From RUG563 sp045590215 (lineage in GTDB: Bacteria; Bacillota; Clostridia; Christensenellales; Aristaeellaceae): 39,584 nucleotides of DNA. A model generated the notes under the pieces. It was given only the letters and a program-made list of their open reading frames with translations. It had not been told where the DNA came from and did not search any database. The position numbers were made by a program, and so were the translations under genes. The stretch is from the NCBI GenBank assembly GCA_045590215.1, contig JAZNQO010000037.1:1-39584 (forward strand). The letters are read 5' to 3'. Every line of letters starts with the position of its first letter. The stretch's first letter is position 1. Shown in pieces: positions 24,667 to 33,074 of this stretch.

Positions 24667-25755
24667 ATGGCAAGTCAGGTTTTGTTTTCCTCCATGGCCT
24701 ATGCCCGTTACGAAGCCGGGCAAACCCTCCCTGCCAAATTTGAGCGGATGCTGAAAGCTTCCGGCCTGGGCGAAAAGGTGAACGGCAAGAAAGTAGCTAT
24801 CAAAATGCACATCGGCGATGGCATCACCTATTCCACCATCCCGCCGGTGTTCGTCCGCTCCCTTGTGAAATTCGTGCAGGATAACGGCGGCGAATGCTTC
24901 ATTACTGACCATTACGTCTATCGCCGTCATCCCGAACGCCGTGGCTACACCGCCGATAATCTGGGCTGCCCCGTATTGGACGACTGCGGCTATTTCGGCA
25001 AGTATTATTACACCAAAGAAGTGGATTTCAAGTCCTTCACCCATGTGGATGTGGCAGGGCTCATCCATGATGCGGATTTCCTGATTGACTTTTCTCATGT
25101 GAAGGGGCACGGTGCCTGCGGCTATGGCGGTGCCTGCAAAAATATCGCCATGGGCTGCGTGACAGACCGTACCCGCCACGAAATTCATGGCTTGGAAGGC
25201 GGCCTTGTGTGGGACGAAAGCAAGTGCGTCCACTGCAACAAGTGCGTCGAAGCCTGCAACCATTTCGCCAATCATTTCGATAAGAACGGAAAATATCGGG
25301 TGAATTACCATAACTGCACCATGTGCCAGCATTGCGCCAAGGTTTGCCCCACCAAAGCCATCACCCTGGACAGCCACGACTATGCCGATTTCCAGCGCGG
25401 CATGGCTCTTTGCACCAAGACGGTGCTGGACACCTTCGGCCCCGATAACGTATTTTTCATCAATATGCTCATTTCTATCACTGCCCTTTGCGATTGCTGG
25501 GGGCTCACCACGCCTTCCCTGGTTCCCGATATCGGCGTAATGGCTTCCCCGGATATCGTGGCCATCGAGCGTGCCAGCCTGGACATGATCAAGGTGGAAG
25601 ATTTGATTCCCCAGGGCGTGCCCAAAGGCCATCATATGGGCGATACCGGCCATCTTTTCCAGCGTCTCCACGGCAAAGACCCCTATCTGCAGCTCAACAT
25701 GCTGGAAGAATACGGCCTTGGCACGCAGGAATATGAACTGAAAGAAATTAAATAA
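24667..25755 (+). CDS. DUF362 domain protein with two [4Fe-4S] ferredoxin motifs
   Basis: The 362-residue protein combines a DUF362 domain (VAIKMHIGDG, HADFLIDFSHVKGHGACGYGGACKNIAMGC in two parts) with a bacterial two-cluster ferredoxin insert: CVHCNKCVEAC and CTMCQHCAKVCP, about residues 185-235. DUF362-ferredoxin proteins are common in anaerobes and their reaction is not established; an electron-transfer or iron-sulphur role is inferred. The start has GAAAGGAGC upstream. No signal peptide is present, so it is cytoplasmic. It shares a promoter with the metallophosphoesterase, and a possible iron-type operator over that promoter would fit an Fe-S product. Confidence 0.88.
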   Translation: MASQVLFSSMAYARYEAGQTLPAKFERMLKASGLGEKVNGKKVAIKMHIGDGITYSTIPPVFVRSLVKFVQDNGGECFITDHYVYRRHPERRGYTADNLGCPVLDDCGYFGKYYYTKEVDFKSFTHVDVAGLIHDADFLIDFSHVKGHGACGYGGACKNIAMGCVTDRTRHEIHGLEGGLVWDESKCVHCNKCVEACNHFANHFDKNGKYRVNYHNCTMCQHCAKVCPTKAITLDSHDYADFQRGMALCTKTVLDTFGPDNVFFINMLISITALCDCWGLTTPSLVPDIGVMASPDIVAIERASLDMIKVEDLIPQGVPKGHHMGDTGHLFQRLHGKDPYLQLNMLEEYGLGTQEYELKEIK

Positions 25756-25761
25756 TTTCTC

Positions 25762-25793
25762 AAGGGAACAGCCCATCTGTTCCCTTTCTTTTT
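25762..25793 (+). terminator. Terminator after the DUF362 gene
   Basis: A perfect 10-bp stem AAGGGAACAG / CTGTTCCCTT with a 5-base loop is followed by TTTCTTTTT. It lies 6 bases after the stop codon. Confidence 0.95.
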
Positions 25794-25865
25794 GACAATT
25801 TCTCTCTTGTTTTAGTCACTTTGTGCCGTTTAGCCGATATGCGCATTTTTTCGCATTTTTTGCGC

Positions 25866-25893
25866 TTGAAAGTATCGACAAGCTTGTTATAAT
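25866..25893 (+). promoter_or_regulatory. Promoter of the ABC exporter operon
   Basis: TTGAAA (25866-25871) and TATAAT (25888-25893) have a 16-base spacer. The spacer contains the perfect palindrome ACAAGCTTGT (25878-25887), a possible operator for a multidrug regulator, though a 10-base palindrome may be chance. Confidence 0.75.
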
Positions 25894-25926
25894 GTAAAAG
25901 ATTTTATCATGCGGAGGTATGCGTGT

Positions 25927-27672
25927 ATGGACACCATCAAACGCATCTGGGGCTTGGCCAAGCCCTACAAGTTCCACTTTTTTATGGGGCTCTTTTTGCA
26001 GACCATTGTTATTCTGGCTATGCTGATCAAGCCCTACATCACCAAGTTTATTGTGGACGATGTCATCACCAACGGCCTTTACGAAAAGCTGATTCCCTTC
26101 TGCGCTATGCTCATTGGCCTAACGCTGGTTACGGGGCTTTGCAATTTCGCCCGCAGCATGCTCTATGAACGCATGAGCCAGTCCGCCATGTGGGATTTGC
26201 GCACCGGGCTGTATGCCCATCTGCAGGAGATGCCCCATGAGTTTTACGACAAACATCGTGTGGGCGAAATCATGAGCCGTATGACCGGCGATATTGACGG
26301 CCTGCGCCATCTTTTGGCCTTCGGTGCCATTCATGTGTATGAAAACGCCGTGCGGTTTGTGGGTGCTTTCATTTTCATGATGACCATGAGCTGGCAGATC
26401 ACCCTGATGGTGCTGATTGTGGCTCCCATCCTTGCGGTGATGGCTTTTATGTTCAACAGAAAGGTGCGTCCCATGTTCCGTCAGGTGCGTGAGCAGAACG
26501 CCACCCTCAACACCATCACGCAGGAAAATTTGGCCGGCATGCACGTGGTGAAGGCCTTCGCCCAAGAGCCCTATGAAGAAGAAAAGTTCAATAAGGAAAA
26601 CCAGAACCTGGCCGATATGCACCTGAAGGTCAGCTGGCTGTGGTCCACCTTCGTTCCCTTCATGGATTTCCTGAGTGCACTGTGCACCCCCATTGCACTG
26701 CTTGGCGGTCTGCTGCTTACCATTCAGGGTTCCTTGGACGTGGGTACCATGGTTGGCGTCACGGGCTATATCTGGATGCTGGTTGACCCCATGCGCCAGC
26801 TGCCCAACATCATCAACATGGTCACGCAGGCAGTCACTTCCGCCGAAAAGGTATTCTATTATGTGGATTTCGGTGCCTCCATCAAGGAGCCCGAAAACGC
26901 TAAAACCCCGGCGGAATTCAAAGGCCATGTGGTGTTTGACCATGTGAATTTCTCCTACGGCCATCAGATGATTCTGAAAGATATCTGTCTGGAAGCAAAG
27001 CCCGGTGAAAGCATCGCCATCATGGGCGCAACGGGCAGCGGCAAATCCACGCTGGTAACGCTGCTTGGCCGCTTCTACGATATCCAATCCGGCTCCATCA
27101 AGATTGACGGCATCGACGTACGCAAGCATTCTCTGAAGCCTCTGCGCCGCCAGATTGGCTATGTGATGCAGGAAACCTTCCTCTTCTCCGATACCATCGC
27201 CGATAACATCCGCTACGGCCGTCCCAATGGCAGCATGGAGCAGGTGGAGCGCAGTGCCAAGGTGGCGCAGGCCACGGAGTTTGTGGATCATATGCCCCAA
27301 GGCTATGAAACCGTGGTTGGTGAAAGAGGCCTTGGCCTCTCCGGCGGCCAGAAGCAGCGCACCGCCATCGCCCGTGCCGTGATGATTGACCCTGCCATCC
27401 TCATTCTGGACGACTCCACCTCCGCTGTGGATATGGAGACGGAATACCAGATTCAGCAGGAACTGAAGGAAGTGCTCAAGGACCGCACCACCTTCATCAT
27501 CGCCCACCGTATTTCCTCCGTAAAGAACGCCGATCAGATTATCGTCCTCGATAATGGCGAAATTGCGGAACGCGGCAATCATAAATCCCTCATGGAAAAG
27601 GGCGGCATCTATTATCAAATGGTCATGGATCAAATGTCTTCCGCTGTGAAAGTTGAAAAGGAGGTGCAGTAA
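25927..27672 (+). CDS. ABC exporter subunit 1 (degenerate-site half-transporter, BmrC/TM287-like)
   Basis: The 581-residue protein has an N-terminal six-helix exporter domain and a C-terminal nucleotide-binding domain. Walker A is GATGSGKST (367-375), the signature is LSGGQKQR, and the H-loop is IAHRISS. After the Walker B Asp (D495), the catalytic Glu is replaced by Asp496 (ILILDDSTSAVD), the mark of the degenerate site in heterodimeric exporters. The start is ATG 25927, 9 bases after GGAGG; an earlier in-frame ATG at 25909 precedes that site. The partner gene begins 2 bases after the stop. It probably exports a drug, lipid or peptide; the substrate is unknown. Confidence 0.93.
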   Translation: MDTIKRIWGLAKPYKFHFFMGLFLQTIVILAMLIKPYITKFIVDDVITNGLYEKLIPFCAMLIGLTLVTGLCNFARSMLYERMSQSAMWDLRTGLYAHLQEMPHEFYDKHRVGEIMSRMTGDIDGLRHLLAFGAIHVYENAVRFVGAFIFMMTMSWQITLMVLIVAPILAVMAFMFNRKVRPMFRQVREQNATLNTITQENLAGMHVVKAFAQEPYEEEKFNKENQNLADMHLKVSWLWSTFVPFMDFLSALCTPIALLGGLLLTIQGSLDVGTMVGVTGYIWMLVDPMRQLPNIINMVTQAVTSAEKVFYYVDFGASIKEPENAKTPAEFKGHVVFDHVNFSYGHQMILKDICLEAKPGESIAIMGATGSGKSTLVTLLGRFYDIQSGSIKIDGIDVRKHSLKPLRRQIGYVMQETFLFSDTIADNIRYGRPNGSMEQVERSAKVAQATEFVDHMPQGYETVVGERGLGLSGGQKQRTAIARAVMIDPAILILDDSTSAVDMETEYQIQQELKEVLKDRTTFIIAHRISSVKNADQIIVLDNGEIAERGNHKSLMEKGGIYYQMVMDQMSSAVKVEKEVQ

Positions 27673-27673
27673 A

Positions 27674-29464
27674 ATGGCCCGTGTTATTCGCCAGTTAGAC
27701 GATGAAGCGTTGGAAAAACCGTTTAATAAAGAACAGTTTGTCCGTTTGCTGCGCTATATGAAGCCTTACAAAAAACTGGTGGGCTTCTCTCTGGTTCTGA
27801 TGGTGATCGCCATGGCCTGCAGCCTGGCCAACCCCTACCTCATGAGCCGTGCTATCGGTGAATTGCAAGTGAAGTCCACAGAGCAAATGCCGTGGATTCT
27901 GGGGGGCATGGTGGTGCTGGCCATCATCGGCTCTATCTGTACCCGGTATCGTATCCGCTGGATGGATACTTCCGGCCGCCGGGCTTTAGCCACGCTGCGT
28001 GAGGATCTTTTCCATCATATCCAGACCATGTCCTTCTCCTTCTTTGATACCCGTTCCGCAGGTAAATTGCTGGTTCGTGTTATCAACGACGTTAACTCCC
28101 TCAACGACCTTTTCACCAACGGTATCGTGAACGTGCTCATCGACTGCATGACCATCATCCTCCTTGTGATTATCATGCTGGCCGTCAACTGGAAGCTGAC
28201 GCTGATTGGCATGTGCATCCTGCCCCTGCTCATTTTCATTCTGTTCAAGGTGAAGCGTGTGATGCGCCTCAGATGGCAGCGTGTACGTGTGAAAAACTCT
28301 ACCATGAACGGCTATCTCCATGAATCCCTGACAGGCATGCGGGTAACGGAGGCTTTCGTCCGCGAAGACGAAAACGACGACACTTTCCGCTCTGTCAACA
28401 GCGATATCCGCTCCTCCTGGATGAAGGCTGTCACCATCAATAACCTCTTCTGGCCCATGCTGGATTTGACGGGCAATATCGGCACAGTGCTGGTATACAT
28501 TTTCGGCGTGGAATTTGTGAAGGCTGACCCCTTGTTCCTGGCAGATTTGCTGCTGCTGATCTGGTATCTTGGCCGCTTCTGGCAGCCGCTCAACACCCTG
28601 TCCAACTTCTATAACAGCCTGCTGTCTGCCACTGCTTCCATGGAGCGCATCTTTGAAATCATGGATACGGAGCCGGATATCAAGGATAAGGAAGGTGCCA
28701 AGCCCCTGCCCCCCATCAAAGGCCGGGTCACCTTCGATAACGTCACTTTCTCCTATGACCGGGAAAAGACGGTGCTCAAAAACGTTTCCTTCGATATCGA
28801 AGCCGGCAATACCATCGCCTTGGTAGGCCCCACGGGTGCCGGAAAGACCACCATCGTGAACCTGCTCAGCCGCTTCTATGATCCCACCGAAGGCAGCGTC
28901 ATGATTGACGGCCACGATCTCAAGGACATCCAGCTCACCTCCATGCGCAAGCAGATGTCCGTCATGATGCAGGATACCTTCATTTTCTCCGGCACCATCA
29001 TGGAAAACATCCGCTATGGCCGTCTGGACGCAACGGATGAAGAAGTGATTGAGGCCGCCAAAACCGTCAGTGCCCATGACTTCATCATGAACATGCCCAA
29101 GGGCTATGAAACGGAAGTAAACGAGCGGGGGTCTTCCCTGTCCCAAGGCCAGCGGCAGCTGATTTCCTTCGCCCGTGCGCTGCTGAATGACCCCAAAATT
29201 CTCATTCTGGACGAGGCTACGTCCTCCATCGACACCAGAACCGAAATGCTCATTCAAAAGGCACTGGACGCTCTGCTCAAAAACCGCACTTCCTTCGTTA
29301 TCGCCCACCGCCTGTCCACCATCCGCAACGCCGATTGCATCTTTGTTGTGCAGGATGGCCGGATTGCCGAAAAAGGCAACCACGAAGAGCTCATCAAGCT
29401 GCCCGGCGGCCATTACAGAGGCCTTTGCGAAGCCCAGTACCGCTTCATGACAGCAGACGATTAA
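27674..29464 (+). CDS. ABC exporter subunit 2 (consensus-site half-transporter, BmrD/TM288-like)
   Basis: The 596-residue partner has the same exporter fold. Walker A is GPTGAGKTT, Walker B is ILILDEATSSID with catalytic Glu514, the signature is LSQGQRQL and the H-loop is IAHRLSTI. The LSQGQ signature differs from LSGGQ and faces the degenerate site of subunit 1, while this Glu and the LSGGQ of subunit 1 form the active ATP site. That arrangement is known for BmrCD and TM287/288. The start is ATG 27674 after AAAAGGAGGTGCAG, which lies in the end of subunit 1. Confidence 0.94.
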   Translation: MARVIRQLDDEALEKPFNKEQFVRLLRYMKPYKKLVGFSLVLMVIAMACSLANPYLMSRAIGELQVKSTEQMPWILGGMVVLAIIGSICTRYRIRWMDTSGRRALATLREDLFHHIQTMSFSFFDTRSAGKLLVRVINDVNSLNDLFTNGIVNVLIDCMTIILLVIIMLAVNWKLTLIGMCILPLLIFILFKVKRVMRLRWQRVRVKNSTMNGYLHESLTGMRVTEAFVREDENDDTFRSVNSDIRSSWMKAVTINNLFWPMLDLTGNIGTVLVYIFGVEFVKADPLFLADLLLLIWYLGRFWQPLNTLSNFYNSLLSATASMERIFEIMDTEPDIKDKEGAKPLPPIKGRVTFDNVTFSYDREKTVLKNVSFDIEAGNTIALVGPTGAGKTTIVNLLSRFYDPTEGSVMIDGHDLKDIQLTSMRKQMSVMMQDTFIFSGTIMENIRYGRLDATDEEVIEAAKTVSAHDFIMNMPKGYETEVNERGSSLSQGQRQLISFARALLNDPKILILDEATSSIDTRTEMLIQKALDALLKNRTSFVIAHRLSTIRNADCIFVVQDGRIAEKGNHEELIKLPGGHYRGLCEAQYRFMTADD

Positions 29465-29478
29465 CCGCAATTCTTCCA

Positions 29479-29516
29479 GCTGTATGCAGAAATTCCCCTG
29501 CATACAGCCTTTTTTC
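29479..29516 (+). terminator. Terminator after the ABC exporter operon
   Basis: A perfect 11-bp stem GCTGTATGCAG / CTGCATACAGC is followed by TTTTTTC. Confidence 0.95.
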
Positions 29517-29526
29517 TGTCCTTTTC

Positions 29527-29555
29527 TTGACGAATGAAGGGGGATTCATTATACT
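29527..29555 (+). promoter_or_regulatory. Promoter of the clostripain-like protease gene
   Basis: TTGACG (29527-29532) and TATACT (29550-29555) are separated by 17 bases. The leader to the ATG is about 70 nt with no clear structure. Confidence 0.8.
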
Positions 29556-29629
29556 GAAACAGGATGGACTCGCAAAATATTTTGCACATATAACCACCAC
29601 CGGCATCAATCCAAGGGGGCATTTTTTCA

Positions 29630-31945
29630 ATGAAACGTATTACTTTGATCCTTCTTTCTCTCCTGCTTGTGCTGTCTCCCCTCTCTTCTTTGGCTGAGCA
29701 GGATAAATCCTTCTTCGGCTTCGGGGATTCTTCCGCATGGGCGGACGAAGAAGACGCTTTCAGCCTTTCCGGCCTTTTTGGCTGGCTGGAAGATGATAGT
29801 ACCCCTTCCTACGGTCAGCAGCAGGAAGACGCTTTCGGCCTTTCCGGCCTTTTCGGTTGGCTGGAAGACGATGCTTCCGGTGCCGGAACAGCCGAAGATT
29901 TCAGCTGGGACAGCTGGGGAAGCAGCCAAGATATTTCCAGCCTTTTCGGCTGGGACAGCAGTAACCTTTCCGGCTTATTTGTACAAGAAGATTCCGGTAA
30001 TCTCGATTGGCTGTTCGGCTCCTCCCTCGGCAGCGGCAGCTATAACACCATGGACAATGCCTCCGCCAAAACATGGGCGGACACCGGCGATAAAAACACC
30101 ACTTGGGCCATTTACTGGTATCTGTGCGGCAGTGATCTGGAAACAAAGGGCGGCTGCGCCACACGGGATTTGCAGGAGCTGATGAACGCCAATCTCCCCG
30201 ATAACGTCACTGTCATCATCCAAACGGGCGGTGCCAGACGCTGGCAGAATAATTTCGTGAAAGCGGATAGATTGCAGCGTTGGGTGTATCAGGGAGGCGA
30301 TTTCAGGCTGGTTGCGGAAGAAGAAAATGCCAGTATGGGCAACCCCCGGACGCTGGCTGATTTTCTGGATTTCTGCGAACGAAATTTCCCGGCGGATCAC
30401 CGCTGCGCCATCCTGTGGAACCACGGCGGCGGCTCTGTCAGCGGCGTTGCCTATGACGAAAACTACAGCTATGATTCCCTGACCCTTTCCGAAATGTATA
30501 CCGCTTTCACTGCCGTTTTTGAGCCGGATGAAAAGCAGCCGCCGCTGGCCATGATCGGCTTTGACGCCTGCCTGATGGCCACCATTGATGTGGCGTACAC
30601 CTTCCACGGCCTGGCTGAATATCTGGTGGCTTCTGAAGAAACCGAACCCGGCTATGGCTGGGATTATGAAGCATGGCTGAAAAGGCTGGGCCAGAACCCG
30701 GCCATGAGCCCTGCCATGCTTGGGCGCATCATCTGCGAAACCTACGCCGAAAGCTGCGCCGCCAAAAAGCAGCAGGGCACCATGACCCTGTCCCTGACGG
30801 ATCTGAAGCAGATTGGCGAGCTGGTAAACGCCTATGAAGCCTTCGGCGTGGAGGCTCTGCAAGCAGCCACCAAAGATTCCGGCTTCTTCAACCGCTTTGC
30901 CCGTGCCGCTGCCCGCAGCGAAAATTACGGCGGCAACAGCCGTGAAGTGGGCTTCACCAATATGGTGGACCTTGGGCATCTGGCCCGGCTCACCAGCGAT
31001 ATGCTGCCTTCTGCCGCAAGGGTCACAAATGCCCTGAAAAACTGCGTGCTCTATCAGGTCAACGGCTCCTACCGCACGGAAGCCACGGGGCTCAGCTGCT
31101 ATTATTCCTACAGCGGCAACGAAAAAGAATTGAACGCCTATATCGAACAGGGCGTGGGCGATGCCTTTGCTTACTATAACCTCTTTGGCCTCTCCGGCAA
31201 GCTGCCCGGCGCAGGGCAAGCCTATCTGCAGCAGGCCGGTGCCGCACCTGTGGCACCGCAGGCTCCGCAGGTGATTACCTCCGCCCTGGGTTGGGATAAC
31301 ATCGCCCTCACCGTGGATGAAAACGGCAACAGCTGCCTGAACCTTGGCCCCCAGGCTGATGATATCCTGGCCGGCATCAGCTTCCTGCTTTACTATGTGG
31401 ACGAAGAAAACGACCTGATGATGTGGCTGGGCACCGATAACGACATGGACGGCGCATGGGAAGAAGGCGTTTTCTATGATAATTTCCGCGGCGTATGGGG
31501 TGCGCTCAACGGACGGCTTGTGTTCATGGAACTGACCTTTGAAGGCGACGACTATAACCTTTACGCCGTGCCTGTTCTGCTCAACGGCGAAGAATGTCAT
31601 TTGCAAGTGGTGTATGATTTCAATGCGGAAGCATGGTCCATCCTCGGCGCACGGCAGGGGCTGGAAGATAACGGCATGGGCAATAAAAACCTGCGCCTCC
31701 TGAAAAAAGGCGATGTGATCACCACCCTTTGGTATATCACATCCTTTGAAGAAGATGAGGATTTCACCATCATCGAAAAAGACCGCTTCGTCATTGACGA
31801 AACCCTCACTTTCGGTGAAGCTCCCCTGCCGGACGGCCTGTATACCATGGTCTATGAAATGTGGGATGCCCAGGGCAATTATGCCTATTCCGAAGGCGTG
31901 GTCTTTGAATGTACGGACGGCGAAATTTTCACCTTTGTGGACTGA
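29630..31945 (+). CDS. Secreted clostripain-family (C11) cysteine protease with N-terminal acidic repeats
   Basis: The 771-residue protein begins with a signal peptide (MKRITLILLSLLLVLSPLSSLA). Residues about 23-140 are a low-complexity region of acidic-aromatic repeats: two exact-type copies of EDAF(S/G)LSGLFGWLEDD and degenerate copies (ISSLFGWDSS, LSGLFVQED, LDWLFGSS). The C11 peptidase domain follows, with strand AIYWYLCGSDLE, catalytic His265 in WNHGGG and catalytic Cys314 in FDACLMA. The C-terminal part (about 560-771) is a separate beta-rich region without a recognised anchor. Clostripain relatives cut after basic residues and mature by self-cleavage; the specificity here is unknown. 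GGGGG lies 9 bases before the ATG. It is monocistronic. Confidence 0.9.
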   Translation: MKRITLILLSLLLVLSPLSSLAEQDKSFFGFGDSSAWADEEDAFSLSGLFGWLEDDSTPSYGQQQEDAFGLSGLFGWLEDDASGAGTAEDFSWDSWGSSQDISSLFGWDSSNLSGLFVQEDSGNLDWLFGSSLGSGSYNTMDNASAKTWADTGDKNTTWAIYWYLCGSDLETKGGCATRDLQELMNANLPDNVTVIIQTGGARRWQNNFVKADRLQRWVYQGGDFRLVAEEENASMGNPRTLADFLDFCERNFPADHRCAILWNHGGGSVSGVAYDENYSYDSLTLSEMYTAFTAVFEPDEKQPPLAMIGFDACLMATIDVAYTFHGLAEYLVASEETEPGYGWDYEAWLKRLGQNPAMSPAMLGRIICETYAESCAAKKQQGTMTLSLTDLKQIGELVNAYEAFGVEALQAATKDSGFFNRFARAAARSENYGGNSREVGFTNMVDLGHLARLTSDMLPSAARVTNALKNCVLYQVNGSYRTEATGLSCYYSYSGNEKELNAYIEQGVGDAFAYYNLFGLSGKLPGAGQAYLQQAGAAPVAPQAPQVITSALGWDNIALTVDENGNSCLNLGPQADDILAGISFLLYYVDEENDLMMWLGTDNDMDGAWEEGVFYDNFRGVWGALNGRLVFMELTFEGDDYNLYAVPVLLNGEECHLQVVYDFNAEAWSILGARQGLEDNGMGNKNLRLLKKGDVITTLWYITSFEEDEDFTIIEKDRFVIDETLTFGEAPLPDGLYTMVYEMWDAQGNYAYSEGVVFECTDGEIFTFVD
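29750..29872 (+). repeat. 48-bp direct repeat coding for EDAFxLSGLFGWLEDD
   Basis: Copies at 29750-29797 and 29825-29872 differ at only a few bases and have a 75-base period, so the reading frame is kept. Shorter degenerate LFGW units follow to about 30030. The repeat lies just after the signal peptide of the C11 protease. Confidence 0.85.
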
Positions 31946-31960
31946 AACCAATCTTTTTCC

Positions 31961-31994
31961 AGCCGCTTTTCCAAACGGAGAAGCGGCTCTTTTT
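31961..31994 (+). terminator. Terminator of the C11 protease gene
   Basis: An 8-bp stem AGCCGCTT / AAGCGGCT with a 12-base loop is followed by CTTTTTC. Confidence 0.85.
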
Positions 31995-32029
31995 CTATGT
32001 TTTGGGCTGCTGATGTTGTGCGAACCCCC

Positions 32030-32058
32030 TTGCAAAAACGCCCTCTTTCGTGTATGAT
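32030..32058 (+). promoter_or_regulatory. Promoter of the NAGPA-Lgt-like operon
   Basis: TTGCAA (32030-32035) and TATGAT (32053-32058) have a 17-base spacer, about 45 bases before the start. Confidence 0.8.
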
Positions 32059-32102
32059 ATATTTGTTGATTTGTACGCACATGGAAAGGAATTTTGTTTT
32101 TT

Positions 32103-33062
32103 ATGCACATCCGCAAAGCATCCGTTTTTTTCGCAGCTATTCTGCTTGTGTTGTCCCTTGCTTCTTCCGCCTTGGCTCAAGGGCTGCCCATGAACGATTT
32201 TTCTTCCGGCCCGGCTCCCAAGGACGAAAACTATCTTTCCGACACCGAATATAAAGATTCTTCCATCTCCGTTCAGCTTTACGAAGGGGTATCGGGCATC
32301 ACGCCGTATAACTATGCCCATGTGAAGATCTCCCATCCGTCCCAGCTGCGTACAGCCCCCGCCGGAAAGGTAAGCACCCAAGACGCAACCTTCTTTTTCC
32401 AAAGCACGTCCCGCGGACGCAATGTAGCCAAGGCTGTCAATGCCGTTGTGGCTATCAACGGCGATTTCTATACCAAAACCGATCGCTGTCAGGTCTTGCT
32501 CCGGCAGGGCCAACAGTACCGCAACCTCTATCGGGACGAACGCTCCGGGATGTCTGATTTGCTGGTCATTGATATGCAGGGCAACCTGACGGGGCTTCAG
32601 AATTGCTTCCAGAAGGATTATGCGGCCTATTATGAAGAAAACAAAGAAAACCTGTATCAGGTCATCTCCTTTGGCCCGGTGCTGTGCCGGGATGGCGTCA
32701 GCATTATTGCTGAAAACTATCAAAACAATTTCATCGGTGCCCAAAAGCGTACCCAGCGTTCCGCCATTGCCCAGATCGGCCCGCTGGAGTATCTGCTGAT
32801 CACCTGCGAAGGCCCTCAAACCACCAATAACAAAGGCGGCATGACCATCTATGAATTTTCCATGCTGTGTGAAGAGCTGGGCAAAAAGCATAGCGAATCC
32901 GGCTGTTCCCTTGCCTTCAATCTGGACGGCGGAAACAGCTCCACCCTGGTGTTCAAAGGCCTCAACGAAAGCGGTTTTCTGGTGTATAAAAAGATCAATT
33001 GCCCCCAGATCGAACGGGATTTAAGTGATATCATCTATTTCGCCACGCTGGAGGGCGAATAA
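32103..33062 (+). CDS. Secreted phosphodiester glycosidase-type (NAGPA domain) protein
   Basis: The 319-residue protein has a signal peptide (MHIRKASVFFAAILLVLSLASSALA) and a NAGPA domain (uncovering-enzyme type; YigE/GP16-like). Family motifs are VNAVVAINGDFY, the central ISFGPVLCRDG, RTQRSAIAQIG and the strongly conserved AFNLDGGNSSTLVF near the C-terminus. Bacterial members cut GlcNAc-1-phosphodiesters or act on cell-wall and exopolysaccharide material; the substrate is unknown. ATG 32103 is preferred over an in-frame TTG at 32094, which lies too close to AAAGGA. The Lgt-like gene follows after 12 bases. Confidence 0.88.
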   Translation: MHIRKASVFFAAILLVLSLASSALAQGLPMNDFSSGPAPKDENYLSDTEYKDSSISVQLYEGVSGITPYNYAHVKISHPSQLRTAPAGKVSTQDATFFFQSTSRGRNVAKAVNAVVAINGDFYTKTDRCQVLLRQGQQYRNLYRDERSGMSDLLVIDMQGNLTGLQNCFQKDYAAYYEENKENLYQVISFGPVLCRDGVSIIAENYQNNFIGAQKRTQRSAIAQIGPLEYLLITCEGPQTTNNKGGMTIYEFSMLCEELGKKHSESGCSLAFNLDGGNSSTLVFKGLNESGFLVYKKINCPQIERDLSDIIYFATLEGE

Positions 33063-33074
33063 GGGAGGGCGTTT

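Noticed and set aside
29975..32116. 713-codon minus-strand frame opposite the C11 protease
   Set aside because: Antisense shadow of a protease with signal peptide, catalytic His and Cys, promoter and terminator on the plus strand.
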